NCBI GenBank assembly: GCA_027603065.1
Contig: JADGJP010000045.1
Span: forward strand, 62,001-126,000
Direction: 5' to 3'
Length of the DNA stretch: 64,000 bases
Source of the DNA: Geranomyces variabilis
Lineage: Eukaryota > Chytridiomycota > Chytridiomycetes > Spizellomycetales > Powellomycetaceae
Translations under genes and position numbers: made by a program
In this document: piece by piece, positions 23,294-38,619 of the stretch
Layout of the letters: each line of letters begins with the position of its first letter
How positions within the stretch are numbered: the stretch's first letter is position 1
Notes under the pieces: generated by a model
Told to the model about the DNA's origin: nothing
Database searches by the model: none
The model's input: only the letters and a program-made list of their open reading frames with translations

Positions 23294-24062
23294 ATGCTCT
23301 CCTCCCTCCAACGTACAGTAAATACTCTTTCTCTCTCTGCCAACTCCACACCCCCCCCCCGCATCGCCATGCGTGCAACTTAAAACAGACTAACCCCCTA
23401 CGCCCGCTGCCCTACAGAGTTTGGCGCCGCCATGAGCGCGGCCGGCGCCCTCTTCTTTGCTGCAGGTTTGTGTTTGTGTTTGCCGCTCAACCCGCCCGCG
23501 CGAAAGGGGACCAAATGGGATGGGACTCCAAAAAGTCATACATAACTCCATATCCTCAACCACACCCGCCCAAACATATTTATGTGACATACATAGGAGT
23601 GCTCTTGATGCTCGATAGAGGTCTCATGGCTGTCGGAAATGTAAGCAGTCCCATCAGTCCACTGAGCTCTATACTTACTTCCCCATGTGTGGCACACAGG
23701 GTCCTAATAATAACACTTTCCTCATGCAGTTGATGTTTTTGATAGGGGTGATCAGCCTTATCGGCCCAGGATCCAGCATCGCCTTTTTCTCGCGCAGAGA
23801 CAGAGCCGCGTCCAGCGCTTGTTTGTTTGGCGGAATCGCCATGGTGCTGCTGAAATGGCCATTCCTGGGTCTGATTGTCGAGGCTTTTGGTATCTTCAAT
23901 TTGTTGTAAGTGTCCGTCCGGCCCCTTCCTTCCTTCCCCTCCCCTGTGATACTATGTCCATGCTTTTTTCTTTTGTTTGCTCCCCCTCCCAGCGGACCGT
24001 TTCTGCCAACAGTATATCGATTTCTGAGCGGGCTAGTCAGCTACGCTTTAGCCTCACGTTGA
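23294..24062 (+). CDS. GOT1: Got1-family vesicle transport protein
   Basis: Small tetraspanning membrane protein of ER-Golgi vesicles. Five exons: 23294..23312, 23418..23465, 23597..23640, 23730..23905, 23993..24062 (118 aa, phases close). The protein follows Got1 closely: GVLLMLDRGLMAVGN, LMFLIGVISLIGPGSSIAFF, FGGIAMVLLKWPFLGLIVEA, FGPFLPTVYRFLSG. Four hydrophobic segments are evident. The C-terminus is about 20 residues shorter than in animal GOLT1. The gene is hidden from simple reading because its exons are 19-176 nt. Confidence 0.85.
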
Positions 24063-24639
24063 AACTGGCAAAATGCAAAACCCTTCAGCACGTATAAGAA
24101 AAATTGGGAAGGAGGAAAGTCCATGTGTGTGTGTTTATTTTCATCCCCCCTCCCTTTGCGCTTTGCGGGGGCGGTCCAAATGTCACACGCAAAGGTCACA
24201 AGTGGTGCGTGCGTTGCGTGCGAGCCTTTTGGAGGTTCGGCTGTCAGCCAGGCGCCGCGCACGCTACTTCCCACACTCAAACTTCGCGCATCCTTTCGCC
24301 CCTCCCCTCACTGTTCATCTACATACCGCTATAACCCTCCTCGCTTATCCCGGCTCTGCCGGCCTTGTTTTTACTTTCCTTTGTATCCTGCCTTATCTGT
24401 CCTTGCCTCAGTCACCTGTTGTTTGAACTTTCGGTTTTGCCTCCCCACCCCGCTACACTTACGCGCGGGTCGACCGACGTTCCCATTCACAAACACTCAC
24501 ACACCCGCGGGCAACTCGGGCGTTCCTTCTCCTACTCGCTGCACCCCCTTCTTCTCGGCTCCTCGACTCCTCCCCCGCAAGTTTCGGCCCAGTCCCCTCC
24601 TTTGTGTCGGCCTGCCGCGTTTTTTCCCCACCCGCACAA
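24063..24639. other. intergenic, pyrimidine-rich upstream region
   Basis: Between Got1 and the next plus-strand gene. It is C/T-rich (24330-24640), as expected of a fungal 5' leader. No gene is supported. Confidence 0.4.
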
Positions 24640-25466
24640 ATGGAAGACGACATGATGGACCTCACACTGCCCTTCGGACCCGACAACCCACGGTCGCGGA
24701 CCTGGAAACTCGACGAAAGCCGCAAAGAGCAAGCCCGGTCTCTAGCATCTCGTCTCGGAATAGCCTATGGCGCCGAAGCAATCACCCTCCCGTCCGCCGA
24801 AACCCACCCGGAGCTGTACGACGCCGCTGTCGCCGCGCTACGAGAAGCCGGTGGTCCCGACGGCGTCAACCCGGACGCAATAACGGCTCGCAAAATGAAC
24901 GTGCAGCAAAACTCCAAAGACAGCATATTCTTGAACATTCTTGGCGGGTTGGCTGGGTTTTTGATTTTTGATTTGCCGGATGGGAGGGGTGGGTTTGTGT
25001 TGATTGACCCAAAGCATGAGCGGACAACGGCGTGGCACCCGGAAAAATCCACGAGGGAGGCCGCGTGTGTGTGTGGCTCGCTTGTGCTGCGAGATGCCAA
25101 GAAACGCGGTCTGTCGGATGTGGATGATTTGGCCAACGCGTTGAACTCGATGGCAATTGATCCTGAGACTGGCTTGATGAAGGACTTGGAGTCGGCGTTT
25201 GGACACATTGATTTGGCGTCGGTTGGTCACAAGGTAAAAAAAAAAAATGTCCCCTTCCGAAACGGTGGGACGTGTGCGAGAAACTAAACGTTATCTTTTG
25301 CCATCCCCCGACCGCCACTTGCCAGGAGCCAGAGGTCGAGGTGATCAACCTGACCCAAGTCGATCTCCCCAGCGTCATGTCAACCCCGCAATGGCTTTCA
25401 TACCCGCACGCGGCAGGTGCAGCGGAAACGCGCGACATGTCGGGCCGGCAGTCCAATCCCTGGTGA
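24640..25466 (+). CDS. hypothetical protein (244 aa)
   Basis: Exons 24640..25233 and 25326..25466 join in phase 0. The protein starts MEDDMMDLTLPFGPDNPR. It contains a short hydrophobic patch (IFLNILGGLAGFLIFDLP) and a middle section FVLIDPKHERTTAWHPEK. It ends with DMSGRQSNPW. The hydrophobic patch alternates with Gly and Pro and looks like a buried beta-hairpin more than a membrane helix. I do not recognise the family. The balanced composition over both exons and the clean splice support a real gene. Confidence 0.65.
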
Positions 25467-26556
25467 ACACAAAAACCCACAACGACGACTAAAACTTACG
25501 TTCTGGAAGGAGAGATGGGAAGGAGGGAGTTTGGGAAAAGCGATGGACAAAAGACAAAGCAGCAAGGAGGGACGGGGCAGCCGGGAAGGATCTCGAAGGA
25601 GAAAGGAATATCACAAACGGCCCTTTTGTGGCAAATTTTTTTTTTGAATAAGCATGAAGCCACGCCTTGAAAGACTTGACATCAACGGCAGGGCGAGGGA
25701 CAGGGCAGGAGTATAACCGGCCATGATGAGAGGCGTGGTAGGATGGTTTGCAAAGATGGGACGGAGGGATTTACGATTCTTTAATTTGCCGTGCGAAGAA
25801 AATACATTCGTTGAAAATTTCAAGTCTTTACGAGGGAAGGTATGCGGGTTTTCAAAGAGAAAATGCTCTAGCGAGCAAGGAGATACCTTATACCATCTTT
25901 TGTCGTCCGGAAGAAAACTTTTCGCCTGGCGACGATCCTTTCCTCGCGATTGCTCCCCACAGCTTAGATGTTGTGTCATTATGTCTGAGCGCCGGGTCTG
26001 CCACTCTGAGAGATGAGTTGAGTTGAGCATTATTGGTCGTGGAATCTTTGTTTTGTACATCAGACTATTTGCCGTCGCTTCTGGGGAAAACCGTGAGTGG
26101 TTCGCCTGGGGCTGTCGACTTTCTGCGCTGGCCGGTGTTGGCTGGGAGTGACTGATTGGCCGCCTGGGGGGCATGCTATATCTAGCACGTGCGTGTTAGC
26201 AGCGACCAGCGCACCGCCCAACGCGCCGACCCGCAACAAACGAATCCGTCGTCGCCCGTGGGGCTTTCTCTCAGCATTTTGCTCCCCTCGTCATTGTCAT
26301 TTCGCATTACAAAGCCAGCAAGAGGTTCGTACTTAAGAGATCGAAGCAGTAATATCTCTCCCTTCCATCCCACCCCTCTCTGGCGTCTCCGCGCTGCCGC
26401 CTGCTGCTGCATCCAATCGACTCGCCGCCCTGCGCGTGTGTTTCGCCGCATCACGCTGATCTCTCTCTCTCTCTCTCTTGCCCATTTAGCAGCGTTTTCC
26501 CCACTCTCTCTCGCGCCTGCTTCCACTGTAAACTCCCTTCCCGTCAACTCCCCCTT

Positions 26557-26598
<42 letters not shown>

Positions 26599-26599
26599 T
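25467..26599. other. long upstream region of the SERCA gene
   Basis: No gene is supported. Open frames on both strands (for example 25611-26174 minus) lack motifs. The last 150 bp form a pyrimidine-rich leader annotated separately. Confidence 0.45.
26461..26590 (+). promoter_or_regulatory. CT-dinucleotide tracts in the SERCA 5' leader
   Basis: Two (TC)n runs, at 26461-26478 and about 26560-26588, the second followed by GCGCGCGCGC and the ATG at 26600. Pyrimidine-rich runs just upstream of starts are common in strongly expressed fungal genes. The length of these tracts and their position 10-12 nt from the ATG are unusual. Confidence 0.45.
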
Positions 26600-30289
<3,690 letters not shown>

Positions 30290-31725
30290 AAAAAAAAAAG
30301 AGAATAACAAAGAACACTCGTTCCGCAAGCTGATGCTATCCCCCCCTTCCACCCCGCCTCCGCCTCCGCCGCTTCGCCCCCTTCCGACTTAGAGAGAAAC
30401 AACAGATGCCCTGGACGAAATTCGTCGGTAACGCCATGTGACTTGCTGCGTTTTCGTTTCTTGCGTCTGTCAAATCTCGCGCACCCCCCCCCCCATCCCC
30501 CCTTTTTTATAATTTTCTTTTTTTAACCTTGACTTCCCTCCATTTGGACACAAAAAAAAAAGATATGGTTGCGCATTTTGTTTGTATGATCTGCCTTTCG
30601 CATTTCTGAGAGGCATACTGACACCGTTCGGCCCTTCGGGAAAATGATTTACTGCGCTTTCGACGGCAATGCCAGCGCCCTTGCTTGCGCTCATAAGCAA
30701 GTGGAATGGCGCTTTTCTAGCACAGTCGTCGCATAATTCAGTGGTCTAAGCGTTTGTTCCTGCCAGCCCTCGGGTTGTAGGTTCGATTCGGTAGAGCATA
30801 ACTATGCAGAGGTGATTGGGGTGTTAAACCTTTTGTCCCATTTGTTTTTTTCTCTCTCACGAACGCAGAGGGCGGCGATGGTAGTTTTTTGGGGCTGAAG
30901 TGTTTGCTGGTAATGCCATGGAAGAGATAAGCTATAAACCAAAAGTAACTTGGGGAAAGTTTCCTAGTAGGAAACTGCAACCTGGGACTGAGCTAGCGGG
31001 CCTTTTTGCTGGCGCCGCGGTTGCGTTGCGCGCGCGAGCCCATCTTTTCCAGCCAACCCCTACTTCTCGGCTCGGGGAGTGTGAGGTGTCTCGCTATTGT
31101 GATGCGTTGCTCCCCATAACGCATATGCTTCGGCGAGGAGCACCGCGAGGTGGGCAAAAAAAAGGACGGTTCCTGAGCTGCGTGGACGGACAACGATGAT
31201 CCCCGCTCCCGTATATACGCTGGGCTCCTATGTCCATTATTGTGCCCTGTTCAGGTGAGACGGTCGCCAGTAACGCTGGACAACGTCACAAAAATAGGTG
31301 CTCAAGTTACTTTAGCCAACGCTTCTGGGATGTGGGTGTGAATGCGTGCGATAAAGTCTTTTCGGCCAACAGTTCCGCTCAGGTTGATGGTGCTTCATCT
31401 TGCCCAGGCAGCGGGCAAAGATGTTACGGAAACCCGCGGGATCCGCCGCAGGGCGGCGCGTTCTCTCTGCCGAAATCCGAGTGAAGGGCTTTCCCTCGCA
31501 AAATAAGGGCCATCGAATGTCAAGTGGTGACTCACGCTGACTGTGCGTTCCTTGTCCACCAAAGTAGCCATAGATACAAAAATACAAGGACTATCTTTCA
31601 AATATGTACGATTATATTCACTCAAATATTACATTTTATGCAGGCAGAAAGACGAAAACTAAGCATCATCTAACACCGAAGGGGTTGGGGAGGGTAGCGT
31701 ATAACATGTAATTTCTTCGCAAAAA
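30290..31725. other. intergenic region, no protein gene supported
   Basis: About 1.4 kb between SERCA and the BAG-domain gene, which converge. It contains homopolymer runs (A10 near 30289, C10 near 30486) and a tRNA-like stretch listed separately. No open frame looks like a conserved protein. Confidence 0.45.
30735..30800 (+). other. degenerate tRNA-like sequence with A- and B-box matches
   Basis: TAATTCAGTGGTCTAAGCG resembles a pol III A box and GGTTCGATTC is a perfect B-box core about 40 nt further on. The flanks of the TTCGATT loop do not pair (only the closing G-C does) and no acceptor stem is found. A functional tRNA is therefore unlikely. It could be a tRNA relic, a SINE head or chance. 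Confidence 0.25.
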
Positions 31726-33816
31726 CTAATGGACCATCACAAACTCATCGGACACCACGGGCGACGACCGACGTTTCGCAGCTACATCGGCTTGAGCAGC
31801 GTCGGCTCTACAGCTTTGCGCAGTGGGCGATGATGATCGAGATGTTGTGGAGTCGACAGTGGTGGGATTGGTTTTTTCTTCGCGTAGAGCGTCCGAGGAG
31901 GAGTCAACGGAGGTTGTTGTAGTTTCTTCGTCTTGCTTTGCTGCCGGTGGAGTGGATGGAGGAGCTGCTGCCTGCGTGGTCTCCTGCAAAGCAGAAGCGG
32001 TGGCCAAGGGAGTGGAGTCATTGCTGGCAGGCAAGGACGATGATGATTCCTTTGATGGAGTTTGCTCCACGACGTCTTTATCAGCATCAGACGCGGCAGA
32101 TGGCAAGACGTCCTCCACGGTATCCGTCTCCGGTGTGGGTATTGGGTGCTCGTCTTTGCTCACATCGACGGAGTTGGTGGCGGATGACTCGGTGTTCGCG
32201 AGGTCTGGCGATGGCTGTTGCGACTCAGGTTGGTCCGAATCGACGTCGGCGGACGGCGATGACGATGCTGGGGACTCGTCAGTGGGCGCCTCGGCTTGCG
32301 GCTGAGAGTTGTCAATACCGGTATCGGCATTGATAGACTCGTTTGCAGGCTCCTCGGCCGACGATGGGACAGCTTCCTGTTGCTGCTCAACCGACGCTTT
32401 GGGGATCTCCTCGGCGGCATCAACAGCAGCAGACTCCGCAGTCGCAACGGGACTCTTCCGCCGCTTGGCAGCATCAACCTTCTCCAACTCGACCGTAACC
32501 TCCTCCACAAGCTTCTTCCTCGCATCCCTCACCTCCGTACTCCCCTCACTCTGCACCTCATCCGCACGCGTCAACAGCCTTAGCAGCGCTTCCTCATACG
32601 CAACGAGATCGCGGTTCTTTTGCGGGAGGAAGACACCCGTGTCGGGTTCGAGGACGACGGGTTTACTGAATGCGGCGGGGGAGAGTGCGGCGATGGTTGT
32701 TGCGAGGTCGGCGGTGATGTGAGCGAGGGAGGCGAGTTTGAGTTGTTGCGGTGTGGGTGTAGGGGAGCCGGTGGCGGTGGTTGTGGTTGTGGCGGAGTGG
32801 GCGGACGAAGAGTGTGTGGTGGTGGTGGTGGTCACGAATGTGACTGGTGCGGCGGCAGGTTGTTGCGGCTTCTGCTCTGCCTGAGGCTGAGACGATTTTG
32901 GTGGCGACTGCGTTACCGAAATCTGACGGGCAGGTTGCGGAGACTGGCTGGCGGAAGACTGGCTGGTGGAAGACTGGCAGGCGGACGACGAGCAAGCAGG
33001 CTTGGTAGTGTTGGCAGCTGAGCCGGTGGCAAGTCCCAAAAGCGAGAGGATGGCATCCGCAAGTTGGTCACCACTATCTTTCCGGCAGGAAGACAGTCCG
33101 CGCGACTCGCATTGCCGAGCACCAGCAGCGGCCGCCGCCGCACGACGTTCGCGTTGTTGCTGTTCCCGCTGGCGCTGAAGCTGTTGCTGCTGCTGCTGCT
33201 GCTGTTCTAGTTGACGCTGCTCAAGAACACGGTTCCTAGCCGCGATTGCGGCCTGCTGTCGTTGGCGAAGCTCAGCAGCCTGCTGTTGCTGCTGTTGCTG
33301 CTGCTGTTGTTTGAGGAGCTGGCGTCGCGCACGCCGAGCCTGTTGTGCTTGCAGCTCGGCTTCCACTTCGTCGTAGTAGTCGCAGTCGTCGTAGTCGGAG
33401 CTGTATTCCGCATCTGAGGGGTAGTCGTATCGATCAAAGACAGCGGACTGTTGCGCACCTAGACCACGGTGTCCGCCAAAGGCGCGGGTGGCGGGAACGG
33501 CGCAATCGTCGTAGCGGCTGTCGTGGTGGCGGCGACAGCTGCACCGCTGAGGACGAGACTGGCGAGCCGAGCGCATCGCCCGTTCCATCGCAAGACGGCG
33601 CTCGACTTCGGCCGCGATCTGGTCTTCGAGGATGTCGCGTTGGCTATACCGGTGCGGTGCCGAGTGGCGGTGGTAGCGCTCAAGAGGGTGAGAAATGACA
33701 CCATACTCGGGTTGCGGTGCGGCGATGTAGAAGCGAGCGTATGGGTCGACGACCGCGGGGGCAGCGGCGTACTGCGGGTGGAAGTGGAGAGTGGATGATG
33801 GGTAGTGGGCAAACAT
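31726..33816 (-). CDS. Gln-rich BAG-domain protein (putative Hsp70 co-chaperone)
   Basis: Single exon, 696 aa from MFAHYPSSTLHFHPQY. An upstream in-frame extension to 34029 crosses the TATA box and is rejected. Residues about 60-180 are charged and Asp/Tyr-rich. Residues about 180-250 are polyglutamine-rich coiled coil (QQQQQQQQ blocks with Arg/Ala). The region from about 395 to 447 matches a BAG domain: YEEALLRLLTRADEV, then STEVRDARKKLVEEVTVELE. BAG domains bind the Hsp70 ATPase and release nucleotide. The C-terminal 250 residues are Ser/Thr/Pro/Glu-rich and disordered. The BAG call rests on one short helical motif. Heat-shock-element-like sites upstream agree with a chaperone role. Confidence 0.68.
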   Translation of the reverse strand: MFAHYPSSTLHFHPQYAAAPAVVDPYARFYIAAPQPEYGVISHPLERYHRHSAPHRYSQRDILEDQIAAEVERRLAMERAMRSARQSRPQRCSCRRHHDSRYDDCAVPATRAFGGHRGLGAQQSAVFDRYDYPSDAEYSSDYDDCDYYDEVEAELQAQQARRARRQLLKQQQQQQQQQQAAELRQRQQAAIAARNRVLEQRQLEQQQQQQQQLQRQREQQQRERRAAAAAAGARQCESRGLSSCRKDSGDQLADAILSLLGLATGSAANTTKPACSSSACQSSTSQSSASQSPQPARQISVTQSPPKSSQPQAEQKPQQPAAAPVTFVTTTTTTHSSSAHSATTTTTATGSPTPTPQQLKLASLAHITADLATTIAALSPAAFSKPVVLEPDTGVFLPQKNRDLVAYEEALLRLLTRADEVQSEGSTEVRDARKKLVEEVTVELEKVDAAKRRKSPVATAESAAVDAAEEIPKASVEQQQEAVPSSAEEPANESINADTGIDNSQPQAEAPTDESPASSSPSADVDSDQPESQQPSPDLANTESSATNSVDVSKDEHPIPTPETDTVEDVLPSAASDADKDVVEQTPSKESSSSLPASNDSTPLATASALQETTQAAAPPSTPPAAKQDEETTTTSVDSSSDALREEKTNPTTVDSTTSRSSSPTAQSCRADAAQADVAAKRRSSPVVSDEFVMVH

Positions 33817-33967
33817 TTTCGACAGGTGCGACGAAAACGAAGGAGGGATGGGAACGAGTGGGGAGTAGTTGTAGTGCAAGAGTATCAAGAGCAGATGGAA
33901 GGTTTGTGTGGAGTGATGATCTGTTGTGAGATAAAAAAGCGGGCGGGTGTGTTGCAAGTTGCCTTCC

Positions 33968-33975
33968 TTTTTATA
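33968..33975 (-). promoter_or_regulatory. TATA box of the BAG-domain gene
   Basis: TATAAAAA on the minus strand, about 155 nt upstream of the ATG and 65-100 nt downstream of the heat-shock-element-like sites. The spacing is plausible for a stress promoter. Confidence 0.45.
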
Positions 33976-34039
33976 CGGGGCGCTGGGGGAGAGTGGGGAA
34001 GGTGCATGCCGTGGCGGGTAGATGACCAATGCGCGTTCC

Positions 34040-34075
34040 CGAAGTTTCTGTCACTTTTCGACGCGCTTCGAGAAC
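34040..34075 (-). promoter_or_regulatory. paired heat-shock-element-like sites
   Basis: Two perfect inverted nGAAnnTTCn-type units lie 17 bp apart: cGAAgtTTCt (34040-34049) and cTTCgaGAAc (34066-34075), with another TTTTCG between them. HSF1 binds inverted arrays of nGAAn. Their place upstream of the TATA box suggests heat-inducible expression of the BAG gene. Confidence 0.5.
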
Positions 34076-34342
34076 ATCACCGAAACATCGACACACAACA
34101 CACACGCTTCGACCCCCGACAGCATGCGTTTGGAATAGTGACGCCCCGGTGCATCGTACATCCATCCACCTGGCATTTCATTTGAATTTTGCCCTATTCC
34201 AATTAACGCATTCATTAAACATTCGCGACGCGGCTACTATTGTATATCGAAAGGCCGCGGGCATCGGACAAAACGGGAGAAAAACATGTCGGCTCTTCTA
34301 AATTATCAACTGTTGAAAACACATGCTTATATTTACAGAAAA

Positions 34343-36123
34343 TCACAATAACCCTTGTCGCTTCAGATCTGTGATTTCAAGCAAAGGGAAATCGAATCAG
34401 CACAGTCTTGATTGAGCAAACTACAATCCTGTGCACTAACGGCTTACCTTCGTATGTCTTTTTGTTAAACACATTCCCGTCCGCGTCCTCAAACTCCTCC
34501 ATCGAGTCAGCCTTGGACTGATCACCTTTAGAGCCCGTCTTTATCCGTTCCCATACTGCGGAAAAAGGAATGCAGAAAGTCCGTTAGTTCCCTTACAGCA
34601 CCAGCAGCACACCCGGGGCGCCCCGTTGACGTACAGTGGTAAGCATCTTCTATCAGCGTAATCTCGTGGAAATGCCGTGTGTTTGGAATGCCCAGACAGC
34701 GCATTCCATGCGCATGCCTCCACTCCTGGAAATGCTTGTCGAAAGCCTTACGGCCCATATACACAAAGTTGCCGCAAATCTCGCACGGATATTCAACGCC
34801 CAAGCCGTGGAGCTTGTACAGCCAATACGGAATCGGTTTGCCGTCCCAACCCAGCGGAAGTTTAAGCGGGTTGTAGATTTTCTCCTCCTCATCTTCTTCC
34901 TCTTCATCAGCGTCCTGTACGCGCTGATCGTCGTCGTCGTTTTGCGCGTCGGCCATGAGTTCATCGGTCGTGAGTGTTTGTTTGCGTTCGACGTGCTCAC
35001 GCGTGTCGTCGCGTTGGGCGGAGAGGATTCGGACGAGATCTTTGATTTGGCGCTCAGCGAGCGCGATGGGCTTGAGTTTGTTGTGCGCTGCGACGAGGGC
35101 TTCGTGGCGGGAGGTGGAGCGGAGGGTTGGTGTTATCGAGTTTACGCCTTTTTCGACAAGAGCGGCGGCAGCTTTGACGTGCTTTTTGCCCGTCAAGTGT
35201 GCATCGTAAACTGTCTTCTTCGTAAACTGTTTCTGGCCTACATAAAAGGGTGCCTGTGAGTCTAGTGCTCACTAGCAAATAATGCCGATGCTGCTCTTAC
35301 AAGGAAGGCAGAACAGCTCTGCTGCTTCGTCATCCTCTTCGTCATACGTCGGCTGGCTCCATCCACGTACCGAGCCCATATGCCAGTCGGCATTGAAACC
35401 CTGCACGACATCGCGCTGAACAGTTTTCAAATCGAACAAAGGTTGCGTTCGCGCCAAAAAGTCCTCCAAGTAGTTTTTGAGATAGACCAGGTATCTAAGA
35501 TTTCGGAAATTTGTCAGAAAGTGGAAATCCAGGATTCGACCCTCACAAAGATATGGACGAGTGGTTCTTTTCCCAACTCACTCTTCGTATTGCGCCGTTC
35601 GTTTCGTGTCCATTGGCACAGTGTCAAACTTGTCAAACAAGTCGAGGTACTTCAGGTAGTTGACTTTGTTGACATCCTTAAGGTTGACGTACTGCTCAAA
35701 GGCAACATGCAGGTCGAGGTACCGGCCAAACCCTTCCTCGCCCGAAAACATCGCCTCCAATTCCGCCTCCTCCCGCTCGAGATCCCGGTGTTGAAACTCC
35801 ACGTCCATGGGTTCCACACCCACGTTGGGTGATCTCCGATGGTAATCCTTCACATCCTTCAGCCGGGAATAGAATTCGGTGAAATCCGACGTGCCGGTGA
35901 TAGCGTCAATTTCAGCTTTGCGCGAGCCGTCGGCGTCTTGATATAAGATAAGCAGATACTGGCTGCGAGCTTGTATCCGATCGAGGAGGGCATTTACTCG
36001 GTGGTCTTGCAGAAGCTTTTCTTTATGGCCTTTTGGTTTAGTGACCCGCTCTTCGACTATTGCTTCTTCTAGCCGCTCTAGCTCCTCGTGTGCTGACCGT
36101 TGCAGTTCGAGTATCGAGTCCAT
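34343..36123 (-). CDS. SF3A3: splicing factor 3A subunit 3 (SF3A3/Prp9)
   Basis: U2 snRNP component needed for pre-spliceosome formation. Five exons (complement): 35582..36123, 35301..35494, 34635..35237, 34448..34555, 34343..34368 (490 aa, phases close). The N-terminal helical region begins [18 protein letters not shown]. The C2H2-type finger begins ELFCLPC and ends [10 protein letters not shown]. The signature block reads [20 protein letters not shown], then [14 protein letters not shown] with its CEIC...H...H finger. The last 9-codon exon gives DLKRQGLL, the canonical C-terminus. Divergent from Swd1 over 197 bp. Confidence 0.95.
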
Positions 36124-36320
36124 CCTTGCTGCTAACGAAGGTATGGGGAGATCGACGAATGCGGCTCCCTACAGCGAAATGTCCGAAGTCCAAAGTGCAA
36201 AGCCCCTTTGAGTCACGTGTCACCGGCCCTCCGATTGCTCCGCCCTTCCATATTGAATGCATAGCCACGATATCACGGCCTCTCTTCCCTCCACGTCCCC
36301 GTCGTCCCCGCGAAGTTGGC

Positions 36321-38371
36321 ATGAACTTGGAGCTTCTCGGTAAATTGAACGACAAGGACATGTGCTCTGCTGATAAATGAGTCTCATGCATTTCGGCTAC
36401 TTCGTGAAGATCCGTTCGGTCAACACACGCCAGAGCTCGTGAGCGAGACTCTTTCCCTAGGCGGGGCCACGCAATGCTGCCAATTCAACTACAAGGGCCA
36501 CCTCCTCGCGGCAGGGGACCTAAGCGGCGAATGCTTTGTCTGGGACATGGAGACCAAATCCATCGCGCGCAAGCTCACCGGTCATGTTGCGGGTGTTAAC
36601 ACTGTGAGGTGAGGGGGTGCCCAACGTTGCGCTAAACGCAGCCAAGCACTTTGCTGACCATGCTTTCTCGCCACTCGCCTAAGCTGGTCGAGATCAGGAA
36701 GATACTTGCTGACAGCGTCGATGGATTGGAAGTGCATCTTGTGGGACTTGAAAGACGGCTCTCGCGTGCGGACAATACATTTTGGAAGCCCTGTCGAGTG
36801 CGCCTACTTGCATCCTGACAAAAGGTACGGCAAGCAACTCGGGAAACAGAGACAAGCAGCATCTCTGGGGACAAAATTTGACTGTTGTCATTGGGCAGCA
36901 ACATCTTTGTGGCGGTCTTGCAAAGCGGAAGCGCCTTCCTGATCAAGCTCTCGGAAAACTTCAAGGGCCCTATTCACCGATTCGATTTTGCCGAATCCTC
37001 ATTACCTGACTCCACATCTAACGTCCACGTAAGAAAATCTTCCTGGCGCGGTACCTACACCGCTGCACGTACGTCGCTCCGCATTAAACTGGTGAACCCC
37101 GCTTCTTTCTTTTGTTTTGTAGCTGGAAAAATGCCGCAGCGCGTGTTTCGAACCCACAAGAGGCCAGGTCTTGATCGGAACACAGAAAGGGCATGTAGTG
37201 GTCTTAGACATCGAGAATTTTAGGGTAAAGAGGAAGAGAGAGACCAACGCTTGTCAGCGAGCGAGTCCGGGGATCTGCTCAATGCGCATGCCATGATAAC
37301 GTCTGTTGCCCCATATACAGATCGCAAGCGTGTTTCGACCATGTGGATCTGCAATTCGCGGTCTGAAATTTGACGGAAAGGGCAGGTAGGGGCAATGTAT
37401 CTGATTGATGTAAAGTTGCCGTCCAGCAATGCGGCCTACAGTTATTGAACAACTTGCTCTCGTCTGCAGGGATCTTGTAATCAACGTTATTGACAAGACA
37501 ATTCGAGTGTTCACCGTGCGGCGCGAGCGCGATGGCGACGACGACAACCACGATCAAGCTGGCCATGCCGGCGATGGCTGCGGTAATCTATTGTTCGAGA
37601 ACGAGCAACGGTTTCAGGACTCGGTGAACCATTTCCCTTGGGTACAAAGCTTTTTCAGCGCGGACGGCGAATTCGTAATTGGAGGTATGCCGCACAGGCC
37701 AGGCGATGCCCGAAGACCATGCGATTCGCTAATGTTTCTCGTCGCCATAGGTTCTGACGTAAAGTACGCACATCGAATATACATATGGAATCGGCACGTG
37801 GGTAATCTCGTCAAAGTCCTCGACGGGGAAAAGGACGGACTTGTAGATCTCGCGCCACATCCGTTTAAACCTATGCTCGCGTCGGTCGGCATGGCGGGCA
37901 TGGTGTATATCTGGACTGCTAGCTATAAGCAGAGTTACACCTCATTGGTTCCAGGTATGCGATGAAAGTGGGATTACTCAAGCAGTGATACGGGAAACAT
38001 CAACAACGTTCTGCTTTGTACCGCTCTTAGATTTCCAAGAACTGGACGACAACCTCGAATACATCGAGCGCGAAAGCGAGTTTGACGAGCTGGAAGATGA
38101 AGACGAAGCAAATACACTCGACAGCGGCGGCGCCGCCGCGGCTGCGGCTGCCGCTACATCCACCGGCCGGCCAACCAAAAAAACAAAGCTAAAAGACGAG
38201 GACGCGGAACCAGACTTAGAAGTCGACGTCTGCACCATCGCGCCCGTTAATGCGTTTGACGACGGCGTGCCGGCGTTCGTGCTGCCTATTAACATTGACC
38301 TGCCGCCGGATCCGCAGGACGATGGTAGTGGCAACGCAGAATCGCCATGGCAGTGGCACATTGCTGTTTGA
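36321..38371 (+). CDS. SWD1: COMPASS subunit Swd1/RBBP5
   Basis: WD40 scaffold of the Set1/COMPASS histone H3K4 methyltransferase. Nine exons: 36321..36339, 36410..36608, 36684..36824, 36899..37028, 37123..37224, 37321..37385, 37470..37684, 37751..37954, 38031..38371 (471 aa, phases close). The N-terminus MNLELLDPFGQHTPE is diagnostic and spans a 19-nt first exon. WD repeats include SWSRSGRYLLTASMDWKCIL, RIYIWNRHVGNLVKVLDG and HPFKPMLASVGMAGMVYIW. The acidic C-terminal hinge NLEYIERESEFDELEDEDEA corresponds to the RBBP5 segment that activates the SET domain and binds Ash2/Bre2. A poly-Ala run follows it. Confidence 0.92.
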
Positions 38372-38619
38372 TAAAAACGAAAATAATGCGCGGTAGTGGC
38401 GTTTCGCTAGATTGGGATGTTGCAGATGTAAATAATAATTGGGTGTCGTTCACATGGGTTTGTGCGGTGGGCTGTCAACTGAGAACTCTTCTATAAAGTG
38501 TCCCGCCGCGAGCGAGTGCCTGTGAGTCATCCAGAAACTTCGAGCCGCAGATGTTGCCAACTGCCTTTTGCCCGTCATTTTTAACCTGGACTAAGCAAAA
38601 GAAGCCTGCTTTCACCACG

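Noticed and set aside
25611-26174. 187-aa minus-strand open frame
   Set aside because: No motif, unusual composition and position in the upstream region of SERCA. No splice partners were found.
30735-30800. Possible tRNA gene from A- and B-box matches
   Set aside because: The T-arm flanks do not pair and no acceptor or anticodon stem can be drawn. It is kept only as a low-confidence tRNA-like relic.
33817-34029. N-terminal extension of the BAG-domain protein
   Set aside because: The extension would be translated from promoter sequence containing the TATA box, and its residues are unlike the rest of the protein.
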